A stretch of DNA of 10,068 nucleotides from an uncultured Lachnospiraceae bacterium (lineage in GTDB: Bacteria > Bacillota > Clostridia > Lachnospirales > Lachnospiraceae): positions 1 to 10,068 of the forward strand of contig CAKRWX010000066.1 of assembly GCA_934418055.1 (NCBI GenBank), in the 5' to 3' direction. Positions 7,876 through 10,068 of this stretch are shown in pieces. Every line of letters begins with the position of its first letter. The stretch's first letter is position 1. Position numbers and translations under genes: made by a program. The notes below the pieces were generated by a model. It ran no database searches. It saw only the letters and a program-made list of their open reading frames with translations, and was not told the origin of the DNA.

Positions 7876-7898
7876 AATCCTATTGCAATGATAGGATT
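7876..7898. promoter_or_regulatory. Inverted repeat overlapping the -35 box of the iscS promoter, putative operator
   Basis: AATCCTAT (7876-7883) and ATAGGATT (7891-7898) form a perfect 8-bp inverted repeat around a 7-base centre. It covers the -35 hexamer (7883-7888), where a bound repressor would block RNA polymerase. A related half-site, TGATAGGGATT (7955-7965), occurs 66 bases downstream; compare TGATAGGATT at 7889-7898. The repeat is seen; operator function is inferred. Fe-S genes in related bacteria are often controlled by Rrf2/IscR-type repressors, but I cannot match this to a named motif. Confidence 0.45.
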
Positions 7899-7911
7899 AT
7901 CTTAATATAAT
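7883..7911 (+). promoter_or_regulatory. Sigma-A-type promoter for iscS-iscU-mnmA
   Basis: TTGCAA at 7883-7888 and a perfect TATAAT at 7906-7911 are separated by exactly 17 bases. Transcription should begin near 7918, giving an mRNA leader of about 120 bases before the iscS ATG at 8039. It is the best promoter match in the window and points at the sulfur-transfer operon. Confidence 0.75.
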
Positions 7912-7935
7912 GATAAAAGGGTTAAAATGCCTGAG

Positions 7936-7961
7936 CCTGTCATAAGTCTACTTGTGATAGG
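7936..7961 (+). promoter_or_regulatory. Leader hairpin or imperfect palindrome upstream of iscS
   Basis: CCTGTCATAAG (7936-7946) pairs with CTTGTGATAGG (7951-7961) across a TCTA loop: 11 pairs, two of them G-U. As DNA it is a palindrome matching at 9 of 11 positions, so it could be either an RNA hairpin or a second protein-binding site. No T-run follows, so it is not an intrinsic terminator. It lies just downstream of the predicted transcription start. Confidence 0.45.
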
Positions 7962-7986
7962 GATTTTGGATATTGGGACCCATATA

Positions 7987-8016
7987 TAGTAGATGAAGCT
8001 TTCAACTTTATTACTA
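7987..8016 (+). promoter_or_regulatory. Second leader hairpin before the iscS ribosome binding site
   Basis: TAGTA (7987-7991) and ATGAAG (7993-7998) pair with CTTTAT (8006-8011) and TACTA (8012-8016), leaving a bulged G at 7992 and a 7-base loop. It ends six bases before the weak ribosome binding site AGGCGG (8022-8027), which stands 11 bases from the ATG. It might affect translation of iscS. I recognise no T-box or named riboswitch in the leader. Confidence 0.35.
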
Positions 8017-8038
8017 CAGAAAGGCGGATCACAACGTA

Positions 8039-9226
8039 ATGAAAAAAACAATTTATCTCGACAATGCGGCAACAACCAAAACCAGACCAGAGGTCGTAGA
8101 GGCAATGCTGCCATATTTCACCGAATATTATGGAAACCCTTCTTCGGTGTATGAGTTTTCAACTCCATCGAAAAAAGCCATCACAGAGGCACGCGAGACC
8201 ATCGCAAAGTCCCTGGGAGCAAAAACCAACGAAATTTATTTCACAGCAGGCGGTTCTGAGTCTGATAACTGGGCCATCAAAGCCACTGCGGAGGCATATG
8301 AATCCAAAGGAAAACACATCATCACCAGCAAGATCGAGCATCATGCGGTTCTTCACACCTGTGAGTACCTGGAGAAGCGCGGATTTGAGATCACTTACCT
8401 GGATGTAGATGAAAATGGTACCGTCAAACTTGACGAGTTAAAGAAAGCCATCCGTCCGGATACCATCCTGATCTCCATCATGTTCGCTAATAATGAGATC
8501 GGAACCATTCAGCCAATCAAGGAGATCGGTGAGATCGCCAAAGAGCACGGCATCATTTTCCACACGGACGCCGTTCAGGCTTACGCTCATGTGCCGATCA
8601 ACGTAGACGAGTATCACATCGATATGCTCAGCGTCAGCGGCCATAAGTTCAACGGCCCGAAAGGAATCGGTTTCTTATATATCCGTACTGGATTAAAGTT
8701 GCGTTCCTTCATCCATGGCGGCTCCCAGGAGCGGAAACGTCGCGGCGGCACAGAGAATGTACCGGGTATTGTTGGTATGGGTAAGGCTGTAGAAATCGCT
8801 ATGGCAAACATGGAAGAGCGCACCGCTTATGAAGTGGAATTAAGAGACCATCTGATTGAGCGTGTCTTAAGTGAAGTTCCATATGTGAGACTGAACGGAC
8901 ACCGCACCAACCGTCTGCCGAACAATGCCAACTTCGCGTTCCAGTTCATCGAGGGCGAGTCCCTTCTGATCATGCTGGATATGCAGGGTATCTGCGGTTC
9001 CAGTGGTTCTGCATGTACTTCCGGTTCCCTGGATCCGTCCCATGTGCTGTTAGCCATCGGCTTACCGCATGAGATCGCCCACGGTTCCTTAAGACTGACC
9101 TTAAGCGAGGAGACCACCAAAGAGGAGATTGATTTCACCGTAGATGAGATCAAGAAGATCGTGGAGAAATTAAGAAGCATGTCCCCACTGTATGAGGATT
9201 TTGTGAAGAAATCCCAGAAAAACTAA
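8039..9226 (+). CDS. iscS: Cysteine desulfurase IscS/NifS
   Basis: A 395-residue PLP enzyme that removes sulfur from L-cysteine, giving alanine and an enzyme-bound persulfide that is passed to acceptors. The N-terminus YLDNAATTKTRPEV is the usual opening of the family. The PLP Schiff-base lysine is K203 in SGHKFNGPKG. The persulfide-forming cysteine is C326 in the mobile loop SSGSACTSGS, whose length and sequence place it with group I (IscS/NifS) rather than SufS. The adjacent acceptors fit this role: iscU starts 27 bases after the stop, and mnmA follows that. A sigma-A promoter, an operator-like repeat and a structured leader precede the gene. The ribosome binding site is only a fair match. 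The protein is complete and shows no missing residues. Confidence 0.97.
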   Translation: MKKTIYLDNAATTKTRPEVVEAMLPYFTEYYGNPSSVYEFSTPSKKAITEARETIAKSLGAKTNEIYFTAGGSESDNWAIKATAEAYESKGKHIITSKIEHHAVLHTCEYLEKRGFEITYLDVDENGTVKLDELKKAIRPDTILISIMFANNEIGTIQPIKEIGEIAKEHGIIFHTDAVQAYAHVPINVDEYHIDMLSVSGHKFNGPKGIGFLYIRTGLKLRSFIHGGSQERKRRGGTENVPGIVGMGKAVEIAMANMEERTAYEVELRDHLIERVLSEVPYVRLNGHRTNRLPNNANFAFQFIEGESLLIMLDMQGICGSSGSACTSGSLDPSHVLLAIGLPHEIAHGSLRLTLSEETTKEEIDFTVDEIKKIVEKLRSMSPLYEDFVKKSQKN

Positions 9227-9253
9227 AGAAAAATAGAGAGGAATTACGAATTT

Positions 9254-9691
9254 ATGTATACAGAGAAAGTTATGGATCATTTCCAGCATCCAAGAAATGT
9301 AGGCGAGATTGAGAATGCCAGCGGCGTTGGCACTGTAGGAAATGCAAAATGCGGAGATATCATGAGAATTTACCTGGACATCGATGACAATCAGGTAATC
9401 CAGGACGTAAAATTTAAGACATTTGGCTGCGGCGCTGCCGTTGCAACCAGCAGCATGGCTACTGAGATGGTAAAAGGAAAGACCGTTCAGGAAGCTATGG
9501 AAGTAACCAATAAGGCTGTTATGGAGGCTCTGGACGGACTTCCACCAGTAAAGGTACACTGCTCTCTGTTAGCAGAGGAAGCAATCCATGCGGCTCTGTG
9601 GGATTACGCAGAGAAACACGGCATTGTGATCGAGGGACTGGATAAGCCAAAGAGCGACATCAGCGAGCATGATGAGGACGAGGAATATTAA
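9254..9691 (+). CDS. iscU: Fe-S cluster scaffold protein IscU/NifU N-terminal type
   Basis: A 145-residue scaffold on which [2Fe-2S] clusters are built from iron and the sulfur supplied by IscS. The three cluster-binding cysteines are C33 (KCGD, with D35), C59 (TFGCG) and C103 (VHCS). Spacings of 26 and 44 residues match IscU; SufU has an insertion that widens the second gap, so this is not SufU. The motif LPPVK (96-100) just before H102-C103 is the HscA-chaperone recognition sequence of IscU proteins. The C-terminus has an unusual acidic tail (EHDEDEEY). AGAGAGG (9235-9241) lies 12 bases before the ATG, a rather long spacing. The stop codon TAA shares one base with the ATG of mnmA, so the two genes are probably translated in a coupled way. 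Confidence 0.95.
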   Translation: MYTEKVMDHFQHPRNVGEIENASGVGTVGNAKCGDIMRIYLDIDDNQVIQDVKFKTFGCGAAVATSSMATEMVKGKTVQEAMEVTNKAVMEALDGLPPVKVHCSLLAEEAIHAALWDYAEKHGIVIEGLDKPKSDISEHDEDEEY

Positions 9692-10068
9692 TGGAGAAGA
9701 AGAAGGTAGTCGTAGGCATGTCCGGAGGCGTGGATTCCTCCGTGGCGGCCTATCTGTTGAAGCAGCAGGGCTATGACGTCATGGGCGTGACCATGCAGAT
9801 CTGGCAGGACGAGGATAACCAGACCCAGGAGGAAAATGGCGGCTGCTGCGGTTTAAGCGCTGTGGATGACGCCAGAAGAGTGGCCTGGAGTCTGGATATC
9901 CCTTACTATGTAATGAATTTCCGGGAAGAATTTAAAAACCACGTGATCGATTATTTTGTGGACGAATATGTGAAAGGCAGAACGCCGAATCCCTGTATCG
10001 CCTGCAACCGTTATGTGAAATGGGAGTCTCTGCTTCACCGGAGCTTAGATATCGGGGCAGAGTATATC
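9691..10068 (+). CDS. mnmA: tRNA 2-thiouridylase MnmA (3' end missing)
   Basis: The first 126 residues of the enzyme that adds sulfur to uridine 34 of Lys, Glu and Gln tRNAs, using ATP and sulfur from a cysteine desulfurase. The PP-loop ATP-binding motif SGGVDSS is at residues 11-17. A GGCCGL segment follows near residues 51-56. The catalytic cysteine is C102 in NPCIACNR, the same number as in E. coli MnmA. The frame is open to the window edge; the second active-site cysteine and the C-terminal domains lie beyond. The ATG overlaps the iscU stop (TAATG), and CGAGGA about six bases before it lies in the end of iscU. The link with iscS makes biological sense, since IscS is the sulfur source for this modification. 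Confidence 0.95.
   Translation, partial: MEKKKVVVGMSGGVDSSVAAYLLKQQGYDVMGVTMQIWQDEDNQTQEENGGCCGLSAVDDARRVAWSLDIPYYVMNFREEFKNHVIDYFVDEYVKGRTPNPCIACNRYVKWESLLHRSLDIGAEYI

Noticed and set aside
7918..8038. T-box or other named riboswitch in the iscS leader
   Set aside because: The T-box consensus and an antiterminator/terminator pair are absent, and no other class I know fits the sequence.
1..10068. CRISPR arrays, tRNA or rRNA genes, transposases, phage genes
   Set aside because: No regularly spaced repeats, cloverleaf sequences or mobile-element proteins were seen; almost all bases belong to conserved housekeeping genes.

Overview
The window looks like a chromosomal segment of a spore-forming Gram-positive anaerobe of the class Clostridia, most likely Lachnospiraceae-like. 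This is inferred from gene content and order (a PucR/CdaR-type regulator before ftsEX, then an M23 hydrolase and a CtpB-type S41 protease; a SpoVB-type flippase; iscS-iscU-mnmA), strong purine-rich ribosome binding sites, and the style of the encoded proteins. No database search was run, so genus is not claimed. Nothing suggests a phage, plasmid, insertion sequence or CRISPR array; the region reads as core genome.

Layout. Bases 2-649 hold the 3' part of a MsmX/UgpC-type sugar ABC transporter ATPase, closed by a clear intrinsic terminator (690-727). Bases 808-6275 hold five same-strand genes: a PucR/CdaR-type regulator, ftsE, ftsX (overlapping ftsE), a secreted coiled-coil M23 peptidase, and a membrane-anchored S41 protease with a PDZ domain. 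A long imperfect hairpin (3513-3575) separates ftsX from the M23 gene and may split the expression of the group. On the minus strand, 7809-6256 encodes a SpoVB/MurJ-like flippase that converges on the protease gene and overlaps its 3' end by 20 bp. A 229-bp divergent region (7810-8038) carries a good sigma-A promoter, an inverted repeat over its -35 box, and two further hairpins in the leader. It drives iscS, iscU and mnmA; mnmA runs off the right edge and overlaps the iscU stop codon by one base.

How the genes work together. FtsE and FtsX form an ATP-driven membrane complex that, in the bacteria studied, switches on a coiled-coil peptidoglycan hydrolase outside the cell. The adjacent M23 protein has the matching design: signal peptide, long coiled coil, LytM-type domain with all zinc ligands. 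The S41 protease sits at the cell surface and could process this hydrolase or another extracytoplasmic protein. The SpoVB-like protein belongs to the lipid II/polysaccharide flippase superfamily, so the middle of the window is largely about the cell wall. The right side is a sulfur-transfer module: IscS takes sulfur from cysteine, IscU builds Fe-S clusters, and MnmA uses sulfur for 2-thiouridine in tRNA.

I found no wholly new system. The points most worth a second look are the operator-like repeats and structured leader before iscS, the ftsX-M23 intercistronic hairpin, and the FtsEX / active M23 / S41 protease grouping.
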